This document shows, one piece after another, positions 50,532-59,593 of a stretch of DNA of 64,000 nt (position 1 is its first letter; every line of letters starts with the position of its first letter). This DNA is from Nocardioides marmoribigeumensis (GTDB taxonomy: Bacteria; Actinomycetota; Actinomycetes; Propionibacteriales; Nocardioidaceae): the NCBI RefSeq assembly GCF_031458325.1, contig NZ_JAVDYG010000001.1:2170001-2234000 (forward strand). The letters are read 5' to 3'. The position numbers and the translations under genes are program-made. Under the pieces are notes generated by a model. It worked only from the letters and a program-made list of their open reading frames with translations. It made no database searches and was not told the DNA's origin.

Positions 50532-51619
50532 GCGGGCACCGCAGCGCGATCCCCAGCTCCGCCTGGAAGATGGCGGTCTTCGCCGCCGTCACCCTGGTGC
50601 TCATCGGCCTCCTGGCGACGCTGATCGGCAACATCTCGCTGACCAGCACGCGCACGTTCTACGGCCGGTTCACCGACGCCACGGGGGTGCTCCACGGCGA
50701 CCGGGTGCGCCTGTCCGGCGTCGAGGTCGGCAGCATCCGCGACATCACGCTGGTCCCCGGAGACGAGGGCCGCCAGCAGGCGCTGGTGGAGTTCCAGGTG
50801 CGCGACGACGTGCCGATGTCCACCGACGCCCAGCTGGAGCTGCGGTTCGAGAACATCGTGGGCCAGCGCTACCTCGCCATCGAGCAGCAGCCAGGCGGCA
50901 CGCCCATGCGCCCGGGGGCGACGTACGACACCGACCACACGACGCCGGCGCTCAACCTGACCCAGCTGTTCAACGGCTTCCAGCCGCTGCTGCGCGCCCT
51001 CGACGCCGACCAGACCAACCGGCTGTCCTTCCAGCTGGTCCGGGCCTTCCAGGGCGAGGCCGGCAACATCGCCGACCTGCTGCGCCACACGGCCTCGTTG
51101 ACCCACACGCTGGCCGACAAGGACGCCGTCATCGGCAACGTCGTGCGCAACCTCAACGACGTCCTCACCACCGTCGACCAGCGCGACCAGCAGCTGACCG
51201 CGCTGATCGTGCAGTTCCGCAACCTCATGGTGGGGCTGTCCTCCGACCGCGAGACCGTCTCGATCGCCCTGCCCCGGCTGGCGCGGCTGCTCGGGTCGAC
51301 CAGCGGCATGCTCCGCGACATCCGGCCCGGGCTCAAGACGTCGGTCCGCAACCTCGGCAAGGTCGCCCGCCAGCTCGACATCGACCGCGACGTGCTGCAG
51401 GCCTCGCTCGACGAGATCCCCCGCAAGCTCCAGCTGATGGCCCGCACGGGGTCCTACGGCTCGTGGTTCAACTTCTACGTGTGCGGTGCCGAGGTGCGGC
51501 TCAAGGTGCTCGGCGGGCAGCTCTACCTCGCGACCCCGGCGGTGGCGTCCAACGAGGCCGACTCCGTGTGCGCCAAGGCCGACGTGTCCGCCGAGGAGAT
51601 GGGGGACACGGCCCGATGA
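50528..51619 (+). CDS. mceB: Mce protein B
   Basis: The 363-residue protein has an N-terminal anchor (WKMAVFAAVTLVLIGLLATLIGNISL), an MCE domain (YGRFTDATGVLHGDRVRLSGVEVGSIRDITL...NIVGQRYLAIEQQPG) and a helical region used to form the translocation tube. A pair of Cys near the C-terminus (FYVCGAE, ADSVCAKAD) may form a disulfide. Four-base overlaps on both sides show coupled translation. Confidence 0.93.
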   Translation: MSGHRSAIPSSAWKMAVFAAVTLVLIGLLATLIGNISLTSTRTFYGRFTDATGVLHGDRVRLSGVEVGSIRDITLVPGDEGRQQALVEFQVRDDVPMSTDAQLELRFENIVGQRYLAIEQQPGGTPMRPGATYDTDHTTPALNLTQLFNGFQPLLRALDADQTNRLSFQLVRAFQGEAGNIADLLRHTASLTHTLADKDAVIGNVVRNLNDVLTTVDQRDQQLTALIVQFRNLMVGLSSDRETVSIALPRLARLLGSTSGMLRDIRPGLKTSVRNLGKVARQLDIDRDVLQASLDEIPRKLQLMARTGSYGSWFNFYVCGAEVRLKVLGGQLYLATPAVASNEADSVCAKADVSAEEMGDTAR

Positions 51620-52743
51620 GCTCCCACAAGACGCCCAAGCGCGCCGGCCGCGTGGCGTGGACCGAGCGCGACCCGGCCGTCATCGCTGTCGTCGGCCTCG
51701 TCCTGATCGCGCTGCTGCTCCTCGTCGCGGGCAGCTGGCAGCGCCTGCCGTTCGTCGACCGGAGCACCTCCTACCGCGCCGAGTTCACCGACGCCGCCGG
51801 GCTGGTGACCGGCGAGGAGGTGCGCGTCGCGGGGGTCAAGGTCGGCACGGTCCGCGACATCGAGCTGGCCGGCGACAAGGTCGTCGTCGGCTTCACCGTC
51901 ACCGGCGTGCGGCTCGGCACCCGCACCGAGGCCGGCATCGAGGTCAAGACGCTGCTCGGCCAGCACTTCCTGAGCGTGACGCCGGCCGGCCAGGGCTCGC
52001 TGCGGGAGGACGCGCTCATCCCGGTCGCCCGCACCTCGACGCCGGTCAACATCGTCCCGGCGTTCAACCGCCTCGCCGACGAGACCGCCCACACCGACAC
52101 CGCCCAGGTGGCCGCCGCCTTCGACAGCCTCGCCACCACCCTGCGCCGCACCGCGCCCGACATGGAGGGCGCGCTCACCGGGCTGTCGCGGCTCTCCACC
52201 AGCGTGACCAAGCGCGACCGGCAGATCGCCTCGCTCTTCGACAAGGCGGAGAGCGTCACCGGCGTCGTCGCCGCCCGGGACAAGGAGCTCGGCGAGCTGC
52301 TCACCGCCTCCGACCAGGTCCTCTCGGTGCTCGAGCGGCGCAAGGAGACCATCCGCGAGGTGATCAGCGGGACCCGCGCGCTCGCCGTCCAGCTGCGGGG
52401 GCTGGTGCGCGACAACCGCGCCGCCCTGGGCCCCGCGCTCGAGGACCTCGACACCGTCGTGCGGGTGCTGCGCAGGAACGAGGACGACATCGAGCGCTCG
52501 CTGACCTACCTCGCGCCCTACGCCCGGGAGTTCACCAACGTGGGCGGCTCCGGGGAGTGGTTCGACTCGAGCCTGAAGTTCCCCAAGAACCTCTCGTTGT
52601 GCAGCACCGGTGACTCCACCGACCCGACCGGGGGCCTGCTCGACCCCGTCCTCAGCGCGCTCAACCAGCAGGTCAACGGCAGCTCGCAGCCGTGCCTGCC
52701 GCTCGGCCCCGCGACCGGCAGCCGGCGCCAGGGAGGCTCGTGA
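51616..52743 (+). CDS. mceC: Mce protein C
   Basis: The 375-residue protein has an anchor helix (VIAVVGLVLIALLLLVAGSW) and an MCE domain (YRAEFTDAAGLVTGEEVRVAGVKVGTVRDIELAGDKVVV...LLGQHFLSVTPAG). The helical domain follows (FDSLATTLRRTAPDMEGALTGLSRLSTS). The tail has two Cys (LSLCSTGD, SQPCLPL). ATG 51616 overlaps the mceB stop; a longer in-frame start inside mceB is a shadow. Confidence 0.93.
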   Translation: MSSHKTPKRAGRVAWTERDPAVIAVVGLVLIALLLLVAGSWQRLPFVDRSTSYRAEFTDAAGLVTGEEVRVAGVKVGTVRDIELAGDKVVVGFTVTGVRLGTRTEAGIEVKTLLGQHFLSVTPAGQGSLREDALIPVARTSTPVNIVPAFNRLADETAHTDTAQVAAAFDSLATTLRRTAPDMEGALTGLSRLSTSVTKRDRQIASLFDKAESVTGVVAARDKELGELLTASDQVLSVLERRKETIREVISGTRALAVQLRGLVRDNRAALGPALEDLDTVVRVLRRNEDDIERSLTYLAPYAREFTNVGGSGEWFDSSLKFPKNLSLCSTGDSTDPTGGLLDPVLSALNQQVNGSSQPCLPLGPATGSRRQGGS

Positions 52744-53945
52744 TGCGCAAGATCCTGCTCACCAGCGCCGTGGCCCTGCTCGTGCTGGTCGCCCTGGTCG
52801 GCGCCCGGGCCGGGCTGAGCCCCGACCCGCGCACGATGACGGTGATGTTCCCCAGCACCACGAGCCTCTACCAGGGCGCCCAGGTCAAGGTGCTGGGCGT
52901 GCGGGTCGGCACGGTCGACTCGATCCAGGTGAAGGGCACCCAGGTGCAGGTCGAGCTGTCCTACGACCCCGAGGTCAAGCTGCCCGCCGACGTGCACGCC
53001 GTGATCGTGCCGCCGTCGGTGGTCGGCGACCGGTTCGTCCAGCTCGCGCCCGCCTACACCGGTGGACCGGTGCTGCAGGACCGCGCCCGGCTGGGCATCA
53101 CCCGGGCCGGCGTGCCGCTGGAGCTCGAGGACACCTACCGCGCCCTGGACAAGACCGCGATCGGGCTCGGTCCGCGCGGTGCCGGCCGGGACGGCGCGCT
53201 GGCCCACCTGATCAGCGCCTCGGCCGACAACATGCGGGGTCGCGGCCGGCTGTTCAACACCACGATCCGCAGCTTCGCCGACGCCATCGCCACGCTGGCC
53301 GGCAGCAGCGACGACATCAACGGCACCACGACCAACCTGGCCCGCTTCAACCGCCGGCTCGCGGCCTCCGACGCGACGATCCGGCGCCTGGTGGTCAGCC
53401 TGGTCGCGGTCAGCACCGAGCTCAACGGGCAGGGCGACGAGCTCACCCGGGCCGTCACCGCCCTCGACCGCGCCCTCGGTGACGTCGCGGTCTTCGCCAA
53501 GCACAACCGCTCGTCCCTGCGCAGCAACCTCGCGGGCCTCACGTCCGTGAGCTCGGCACTGCGCCGCCACACCCGCGAGCTGGAGGAGGTCGCCGAGCTC
53601 GGTCCGGTCGGCCTGACCAACCTGTTCAAGACCTACGTCGCCCGCAACTGGGACCCCGACCACCCCGGGCAGAGCACGATCGCCGGACGGACCGGGTCGC
53701 AGAACCTGCACGCGGTCGGCGCCCAGGACCTCGACACCCAGCTGAGCTACACGATGAGCGCCTTCTGCGCGTCCCTCCCCGCCGCCGAGGCGACCCGCCT
53801 CGCGCCGTTCTGCGACGCGCTGGAGGCGGCGGGCGGCGACGTCGGCAAGGTGATCCTCGAGGCCTACCGCCAGGGCGGCCCCCACCCGCCGGGCGGTGCG
53901 CCGATGGCGCCCAGCGCCCGTGAGCAGAAGGCGGCCCGCCGATGA
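52743..53945 (+). CDS. mceD: Mce protein D
   Basis: The 400-residue protein has a short anchor (ILLTSAVALLVLVALVGARAGL), an MCE domain (MTVMFPSTTSLYQGAQVKVLGVRVGTVDSIQV...VVGDRFVQLAPAYTG) and a long helical region. The mceC stop and the ATG share an A (TGATG). A GTG three bases upstream is possible. The last 40 residues are Pro/Ala/Arg-rich. Confidence 0.93.
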   Translation: MRKILLTSAVALLVLVALVGARAGLSPDPRTMTVMFPSTTSLYQGAQVKVLGVRVGTVDSIQVKGTQVQVELSYDPEVKLPADVHAVIVPPSVVGDRFVQLAPAYTGGPVLQDRARLGITRAGVPLELEDTYRALDKTAIGLGPRGAGRDGALAHLISASADNMRGRGRLFNTTIRSFADAIATLAGSSDDINGTTTNLARFNRRLAASDATIRRLVVSLVAVSTELNGQGDELTRAVTALDRALGDVAVFAKHNRSSLRSNLAGLTSVSSALRRHTRELEEVAELGPVGLTNLFKTYVARNWDPDHPGQSTIAGRTGSQNLHAVGAQDLDTQLSYTMSAFCASLPAAEATRLAPFCDALEAAGGDVGKVILEAYRQGGPHPPGGAPMAPSAREQKAARR

Positions 53946-55204
53946 CCGCTCGACTACTCCGCGGCACGGCCGCGCTCGTCACCACGGCCGTCGTCGCCTC
54001 GCTCACCGCGGCGTGCGACTACCGCGGGGCCTCCAGCCTGCCGCTGCCCGGGGGCGAGGGCGGTGGGGGCTACACCGTCACCGCCGTCTTCGACGACGTC
54101 ACCAACCTCGTGCCCAAGGAGACCTGCCGTGCCGGCGACGTGGTGGTCGGCAGCGTCGAGTCGGTCGAGCTGCGCAAGGACCTCAGGGCCACCGTCGTCT
54201 GCCGCATCGACAAGGACGTGCACCTCGCCGGCAACGCGGTCGCCACGCTGCGCGAGACCAGCCTGCTCGGCGAGCGCTTCGTCGCCCTCGACCCGCCGGA
54301 CGGGCAGCGAGCCCGCGGCACGCTCGCGCACGGTGCGGTGCTCGACGAGAACGACACCCACGTCGTGCCCGACGCCGAGATCGTCCTCGGCGCGCTGTCG
54401 CAGGTGCTCAACGGCGGCGGCCTGGGCAACATCGAGACGATCAGCCGCGAGCTGACCACCGCACTCAGCAGGTCGGACCTCGGCGGCACCACCCGGGAGA
54501 TCGGCCGACTGGTCGCGACCCTCGACGAGCACCGGGACGACCTGGTCGCCGCCCTGACCGCGATCGAGCGGCTCAGCGGGGAGCTGCGCGACCAGCGGCA
54601 GGCGATCGGCTCCGCCCTCGACTCCGTGCCCCAGGGCCTGGCGGTGCTCGACCGCCAGCGCCCCGCGCTGGTGCGCACCGTGGAGAGCCTGGGCGAGCTC
54701 TCCCAGGTCGCGGTGCCCCTGATCCGCGACTCCAAGGAGGCGACGGTCGAGGACCTGCGTAACCTGGGGCCGATCCTCGAGCAGCTGGCCCGCTCCAAGC
54801 ACCGGCTGGCCCGGGCGGTCGAGGCCATCGGCACCTACCCGTTCCCGAGCTACTTCAAGTTCGTCGCCCGCGGCGACTACGCCGGCATGTTCGCCACGAT
54901 CAACCTCGACGTCGACTCGCTCAACACCCTGCTGCGCGAGAAGCAGCAGGACGGCCGTGGGTTGCCCAAGGCGGGCACCGGCCTGCCCGTGCCGGGTCTC
55001 CCCGCGCTGCCGGAGCTGCCCGACCTGCCGGCGCTGCCCGGGCTCCCCCAGGACCTCCTCGGGGGCGGGCGCGGGTCCTCCGGCCAGCTCGACGGGGAGG
55101 ACCCCGACCTCGGCTTCCTCCCGCTCGGCCGCCAGGTGCGGGCGCGCTACAACCCCGTCCCGCCGGCCTCGCTGGCCGACCTCCTCACCGGGGGTGAGTC
55201 GTGA
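53942..55204 (+). CDS. mceE: Mce protein E, lipoprotein type
   Basis: The 420-residue protein has a lipoprotein signal (LVTTAVVASLTAAC), the usual feature of MceE, then the MCE domain (YTVTAVFDDVTNLVPKETCRAGDVVVGSVESVEL...LLGERFVALDPP) and helical repeats. From about residue 340 it ends in an unusual Leu-Pro repeat (GLPVPGLPALPELPDLPALPGLP) before a short tail. The lipid anchor would hold the tube at the membrane. It overlaps mceD and mceF by four bases each. Confidence 0.93.
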   Translation: MTARLLRGTAALVTTAVVASLTAACDYRGASSLPLPGGEGGGGYTVTAVFDDVTNLVPKETCRAGDVVVGSVESVELRKDLRATVVCRIDKDVHLAGNAVATLRETSLLGERFVALDPPDGQRARGTLAHGAVLDENDTHVVPDAEIVLGALSQVLNGGGLGNIETISRELTTALSRSDLGGTTREIGRLVATLDEHRDDLVAALTAIERLSGELRDQRQAIGSALDSVPQGLAVLDRQRPALVRTVESLGELSQVAVPLIRDSKEATVEDLRNLGPILEQLARSKHRLARAVEAIGTYPFPSYFKFVARGDYAGMFATINLDVDSLNTLLREKQQDGRGLPKAGTGLPVPGLPALPELPDLPALPGLPQDLLGGGRGSSGQLDGEDPDLGFLPLGRQVRARYNPVPPASLADLLTGGES

Positions 55205-56622
55205 TCACCCGCCGGGTCAGGCTGCAGCTGCTGGTCTTCGCCCTCGTCACCGTGGTCGTCGTCTGGTACGGCGCCACGCGCTACCTCGGCATCGGCGAGG
55301 TGATCGACCGGCCCTACACGGTGTCGATGCAGGTCGCCTCCTCCGGCGGGCTCTACCCCCGCGCCGACGTCGACCTGCTCGGCACCCGCGTCGGCCGGGT
55401 GCAGGAGCTCGAGCCCGGGCCGGGGCTCGGCACGACCGTCGTGCTCGCCCTCGACCACGACGTCAAGGTCCCCCAGGACGTGCGGGGGACGGTCGCGGCC
55501 AAGTCCGCGATCGGCGAGGGCTACGTGCTGCTCACCCCGCAGTCGGCCGGCGGGCCCGACCTGGAGGACGGCGACACGATCCCGCTGTCGCGGACCACCT
55601 CGCCGATCCGCCTGGAGAAGGTGCTCGGCGACCTCGACGCCCTCGCGCGGTCGGTGCCCAAGGACGACCTCGCCGTCGTGCTGCGGGAGAGCGAGGCCGC
55701 GCTGGACGGGATCGCCCCCAGCGTCGGGCGGCTGGTCGACGGGTCGCAGAAGCTCTCCCAGGACGCGCTCGACAACGTCGAGACCACAACCGCGCTGATC
55801 CGCGACGCGCGCACGGTGCTCGGCACCCAGGTCGCGCTCGGCGGCGAGACCCGCACCTATGCCGGCGAGGTGGCCGGCCTGACCCGGCGGTTCCGCGAGC
55901 TCGACCCGACCGCGATCAGCCTCTACGACACCGGCCTGCGGGCCTCGACGCAGGTGACCAACCTGCTGGCCGACAACCAGCCGGTGCTCCCGGTCCTGCT
56001 GAGCAACCTGCTGTCCCTCACGACCGTGGCCTCCGAGCGCATCCCCGAGATCCGCAAGACGCTCGTCGTCTTCCCCTGGGTGCTGGAGAACCAGGTCAAC
56101 ACCGCGCGCTACTGCGACGACTACGACCCCAAGACCGGCAAGCCGGTGCAAGATACTTGTCACTACGACAAGGAAGGCAAGCCGATCTACACCCTCCACC
56201 TGGCCCAGCAGCTCGACAAGATGGGCGCCGACCCCTACCAGTCGTGCACCCGGGGCTACGAGGGCACGACGCGCTACCGCCCCGACGGCGAGCAGGCCGA
56301 CGGCAACGGGCGACGCCAGCCCCGCAGCAGCGAGCCCAACCTCCGGGCCCACTGCGCCGCCCCGCCGAGCGACCCGGTCTCGCCCAACGTGCGGGGGTCG
56401 CAGAACGTCACCACGCCGTCGTACGCCCGCCAGGGCTCGGGGTCCGGAGCGACCGCCCCGGGACGCGCCCCGATGGCTCCCATGGCCATGTACGACCCGG
56501 CGACCGGTCTCGTCACCGACGGCGACGTCGCGGTCCGGCTCAGCGGCGAGCGCGGCGACGCCCCGCCCATCGGGTCGGCCGGGCTCGCGTGGCTGCTCAC
56601 GAGCCCGCTGGGCGACGGGTGA
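55201..56622 (+). CDS. mceF: Mce protein F
   Basis: The 473-residue protein has an anchor helix (LQLLVFALVTVVVVWYGATRYLG), an MCE domain (YTVSMQVASSGGLYPRADVDLLGTRVGRVQELEPG...AIGEGYVLLTPQS) and helical repeats. Several Cys follow in the C-terminal part (ARYCDDYD, DTCHYDKE, SCTRGYEG, AHCAAPP). The final 80 residues are Ser/Gly/Pro-rich and probably disordered. It starts GTG at 55201, overlapping the mceE stop, and is the last canonical Mce protein. Confidence 0.93.
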   Translation: MITRRVRLQLLVFALVTVVVVWYGATRYLGIGEVIDRPYTVSMQVASSGGLYPRADVDLLGTRVGRVQELEPGPGLGTTVVLALDHDVKVPQDVRGTVAAKSAIGEGYVLLTPQSAGGPDLEDGDTIPLSRTTSPIRLEKVLGDLDALARSVPKDDLAVVLRESEAALDGIAPSVGRLVDGSQKLSQDALDNVETTTALIRDARTVLGTQVALGGETRTYAGEVAGLTRRFRELDPTAISLYDTGLRASTQVTNLLADNQPVLPVLLSNLLSLTTVASERIPEIRKTLVVFPWVLENQVNTARYCDDYDPKTGKPVQDTCHYDKEGKPIYTLHLAQQLDKMGADPYQSCTRGYEGTTRYRPDGEQADGNGRRQPRSSEPNLRAHCAAPPSDPVSPNVRGSQNVTTPSYARQGSGSGATAPGRAPMAPMAMYDPATGLVTDGDVAVRLSGERGDAPPIGSAGLAWLLTSPLGDG

Positions 56623-56629
56623 GCGCGGC

Positions 56630-57115
56630 GTGAGACGACCTGCGCTGGTGACCTGGGTGGTCGCCGTGGTGGCCCTCGCCTGCACCGTCGGCTTCGCCGT
56701 GGCCGCGCTGGGAGCGTGGCACGACCGGCAGGCACGGGACCTCGACCGGGCCCCGGTCGACGTCGCCGAGGACGTCTCGCGCGACTTCTTCTCCCTCGAC
56801 CACCGGACGCTGAAGGCCGACATGGACAAGGTGCTCTCGCGGGCCACGGGTGAGTTCGAGGCGCAGTACCAGAAGCAGTCCGCCGGTCTCCGCAAGGCGG
56901 TCGAGCAGAAGAAGCTCGTCCTCACCGCGCGGGTCCCGGACGACGGCGCGGCCGTGGAGTACCTCGGCGAGGACTCGGCCTGGGTCCTCGTCTCGGTTGA
57001 CGTCCACACCGAGAGCGCGGGCGCCTCGCCGGAGGACAGCCGCTACCGCACCCGCGTGGTGCTGGACAAGAGCGGCGACCGGTGGCTGGTCTCGCGGCTG
57101 GAGCGGGTGGGCTGA
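56630..57115 (+). CDS. Mce-associated membrane protein 1
   Basis: The 161-residue protein has one N-terminal membrane helix (VTWVVAVVALACTVGFAVAALGAW) and an extracytoplasmic NTF2-like domain (DVAEDVSRDFFSLDHRTLKADMDKVLSRATGEFEAQYQ...WLVSRLERVG). This is the layout of Mas/Mam proteins encoded after mceF in mycobacteria, which stabilise the Mce complex. It starts GTG eight bases after mceF and shares an A with the next start (TGATG). Confidence 0.88.
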   Translation: MRRPALVTWVVAVVALACTVGFAVAALGAWHDRQARDLDRAPVDVAEDVSRDFFSLDHRTLKADMDKVLSRATGEFEAQYQKQSAGLRKAVEQKKLVLTARVPDDGAAVEYLGEDSAWVLVSVDVHTESAGASPEDSRYRTRVVLDKSGDRWLVSRLERVG

Positions 57116-57663
57116 TGCGCGCCGTGCCCCGCAGCGTGCTGCTCGTCCTCTGCCTGCTGGCCCTCCTGGCCGCCGGCACCTTCGTCGCGCTGCGCGAGAC
57201 CGCCCCCGACCAGACCCTCCGCTCACCTCGCTCCGGTGACACCTCGGCGGGCTACCGACCCGGCACGGTGGCGGCGGACCTCGACGGGGCGACGCAGACC
57301 GCGGTCGAGGTGCTGCCCCGCGCCCTCGGCTACGACTACCGCTCGCTGCCCGCGGGCCTCCGGCGTGCCACCGCGCTGATGAGCCCCTCCTTCGCCAAGG
57401 AGTTCCGGCGCACCTTCGAGGGCTCCGCGGCGAAGCTCGCCCGCAGCAAGAAGGCCGTCACCCGCGCCACCGTCCGCGCGGCCGGCATCGTGCGCGCCAG
57501 CGACCGCGAGGTCACCTGCCTGGTGTACGTCGACCAGGTGCTCGTCTCCAGCGCGACGCTGAAGGACACCGAGGCCCCGGTCCGGGTCAGCCAGAACCGC
57601 GTGCTCGTGGGCCTCGTCCGCTCCGGCGAGAGCTGGAAGGTCGACTCGATCCGCCCGTTCTGA
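57115..57663 (+). CDS. Mce-associated membrane protein 2
   Basis: The 182-residue protein has an N-terminal helix (VLLVLCLLALLAAGTFVAL) and an NTF2-like external domain (EVLPRALGYDYRSLPAGLRRATALMSPSFAKEFRRTF...SWKVDSIRPF) like the preceding gene. Two consecutive Mas-type genes are usual after mce operons. It is the last gene of the mce operon and converges with a minus-strand membrane protein one base away. Confidence 0.85.
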   Translation: MRAVPRSVLLVLCLLALLAAGTFVALRETAPDQTLRSPRSGDTSAGYRPGTVAADLDGATQTAVEVLPRALGYDYRSLPAGLRRATALMSPSFAKEFRRTFEGSAAKLARSKKAVTRATVRAAGIVRASDREVTCLVYVDQVLVSSATLKDTEAPVRVSQNRVLVGLVRSGESWKVDSIRPF

Positions 57664-58383
57664 TCAGGACGCGTTGCTCCCTGCGCCGAGCACCAGCGAG
57701 ATCAGGAACGCCCAGCCGCCGGTCAGCCGCCTCGGCCTCGGGGTCGGGAAGCGCTTGAGGATCCCGCCGAGGACGAGGTACGCCATGCACCCCAGCGGTG
57801 GGCAGGCGGACGCCAGCCAGAACCAGGCCCACCTGGTCGCACGCTCGGGCTCGGGGCCCAGGACGAGCAGGAACAGCGTGGCGAGGCCCAGCACGAACGC
57901 CGCCTGGGCCGCGCGGCCGTGGAGGGTCACGCCGAGGGCGTTCATGAAAGCGCCGTCGCGGTGCTGCTCGCTGGTGATGCGGAGGCCGGGATCGAGCCGA
58001 TGGAGCACCTCGTCAACAGAGCCGTGCACGACGTGGAGCCCGTCGGCGCTGGTGTGGTCCTGCCCGACCTCCTGCATGACCTCGGTCCGCCGCACCAGGG
58101 CGTGGTCGCGCCACAGGATCTCGACCCGGGCGCTTCCGGACGTCGTCGAGTCGGAGCTCGCGTAGGACTCCAGCGACCCGACGACCGTCACCTGTCCGAC
58201 CTCGCCGGCCGCGAGGGACTCGCTCAGGTGCTGCCAGGACGCGTCGCGCTCACCCGTCACCGCGATCGCGGCAAGGACGTAGATCCATCCGGCCAGCAGC
58301 ACCCAGGCCAGCACCCGACGGGCCTGACCTCCCCTGCCCGGCAAGCGGACCTGCGCGCCCGTCGGCGTGGTCGTCGTACTCAT
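57664..58383 (-). CDS. Membrane protein of unknown function
   Basis: The 239-residue protein has an N-terminal helix (VLAWVLLAGWIYVLAAIAV), an external or internal domain of about 90 residues (QHLSESLAAGEVGQVTVVGSLE...VEILWRDHALVRRTEVMQEV), then two or three more helices (FVLGLATLFLLVLG, WFWLASACPPLGCMAYLVLGG). No family is recognised. GGAGGTGGGGGG immediately before ATG 58383 supports the start. It is divergent from the alcohol dehydrogenase, sharing an 84-base intergenic region. Confidence 0.78.
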   Translation of the reverse strand: MSTTTTPTGAQVRLPGRGGQARRVLAWVLLAGWIYVLAAIAVTGERDASWQHLSESLAAGEVGQVTVVGSLESYASSDSTTSGSARVEILWRDHALVRRTEVMQEVGQDHTSADGLHVVHGSVDEVLHRLDPGLRITSEQHRDGAFMNALGVTLHGRAAQAAFVLGLATLFLLVLGPEPERATRWAWFWLASACPPLGCMAYLVLGGILKRFPTPRPRRLTGGWAFLISLVLGAGSNAS

Positions 58384-58467
58384 CCCCCCACCTCCGAGGT
58401 GAGCGTAACCGTGGCCACACCCCCGCGGCGCGGGATTGGGCCGCGCTCTGTCGGGGAGGAAGGTGAC

Positions 58468-59514
58468 ATGACCACCACCGTTGCTGCCCTGTCCGCCCCC
58501 GAGGCCGGTGCGCCCTTCGAGAAGGTCGAGCTCACCCGGCGCGACCTGCGCCCGGACGACGTCCGCATCGACATCCGCTTTGCCGGCATCTGCCACTCCG
58601 ACATCCACTCCGCCCGCGGCGAGTGGGCCGGCACCCCCTTCCCGCTCACGCCGGGCCACGAGATCATCGGCAACGTCGTCGAGGTCGGCGACCAGGTCAC
58701 CCGCCACCAGGTCGGCGACACTGTCGGCGTCGGCTGCTTCGTCGACGCCTGCCTCGAGTGCGAGGCGTGCAAGGACGGCGAGGAGCAGTTCTGCGCCCAG
58801 GGCGTCGTGCCGACCTACGGCGGCACGGGCTACGACGGCGAGCGCACCGCCGGTGGCTACAGCGAGTCCGTCGTCGTCCGCGACCACTTCGTGGTCAAGA
58901 TCCCCGACGGCGTCGACCTGGCCGCCACCACCCCGCTGCTCTGCGCCGGCATCACGACCTACAACCCGCTGGTGCGCTACGGCGTCGGGCCGGGCACCAA
59001 GGTCGGCGTGATCGGCCTGGGCGGGCTCGGCCACGTCGCGGTCAAGATCGCCGCGGCGCTGGGCGCCGAGGTCTCGGTGTTCAGCCGCACCGACGCCAAG
59101 GCGCAGGACGGCAAGGAGTTCGGCGCCACCGACTACTTCGCCACCGAGGACGGCACGGTCTTCGACGAGCACGCGGGGGAGTACGACCTGCTGCTCAACA
59201 CCGTCGGCGACGGGGTCGACCTCGATGCCTACTTCGGTCTGCTCGGCCGGGGCGGCACGATGGTCAACGTCGGCGCCCCCAGCGACAAGCTGTCACTCGG
59301 CGCCTTCTCGGTGCTCTCGATGCGCCGGGCGCTCGCCGGCTCGATGGTCGGCGGCCTCCCGCAGACCCAGGAGATGCTCGACTTCTGCGCCGAGCACGGC
59401 ATCACCGCGACGGTCGAGGTGATCTCCGCCGACCAGGTCGACGAGTACTACGACAAGGTCGTCGCCGGCGACGTGCGCTACCGGGCGGTGATCGACACCT
59501 CGACCCTGGGCTGA
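58468..59514 (+). CDS. Zinc-dependent alcohol dehydrogenase, cinnamyl/YahK-type
   Basis: The 348-residue medium-chain dehydrogenase has catalytic Cys and GHE in GICHSDIHSARGEW and PGHEIIGNVVEVGD, and the structural zinc Cys cluster CFVDACLECEACKDGEEQFC. The Rossmann loop is VGVIGLGGLGHVAVKIAAALGAEVSVFSRT. It resembles NADP-dependent aldehyde reductases of the YahK/CAD group that reduce a broad range of aldehydes. The start lies behind GGGGAGGAAGGTGAC. No operon partner is evident. Confidence 0.93.
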   Translation: MTTTVAALSAPEAGAPFEKVELTRRDLRPDDVRIDIRFAGICHSDIHSARGEWAGTPFPLTPGHEIIGNVVEVGDQVTRHQVGDTVGVGCFVDACLECEACKDGEEQFCAQGVVPTYGGTGYDGERTAGGYSESVVVRDHFVVKIPDGVDLAATTPLLCAGITTYNPLVRYGVGPGTKVGVIGLGGLGHVAVKIAAALGAEVSVFSRTDAKAQDGKEFGATDYFATEDGTVFDEHAGEYDLLLNTVGDGVDLDAYFGLLGRGGTMVNVGAPSDKLSLGAFSVLSMRRALAGSMVGGLPQTQEMLDFCAEHGITATVEVISADQVDEYYDKVVAGDVRYRAVIDTSTLG

Positions 59515-59593
59515 GCCGGCTCGCGGGCCGCGGGCACGAGGCGCTCAAGCCGCCGCCAAGCGAGCCCCAAGCCGCGCGCGGCACCGTCCTCCC

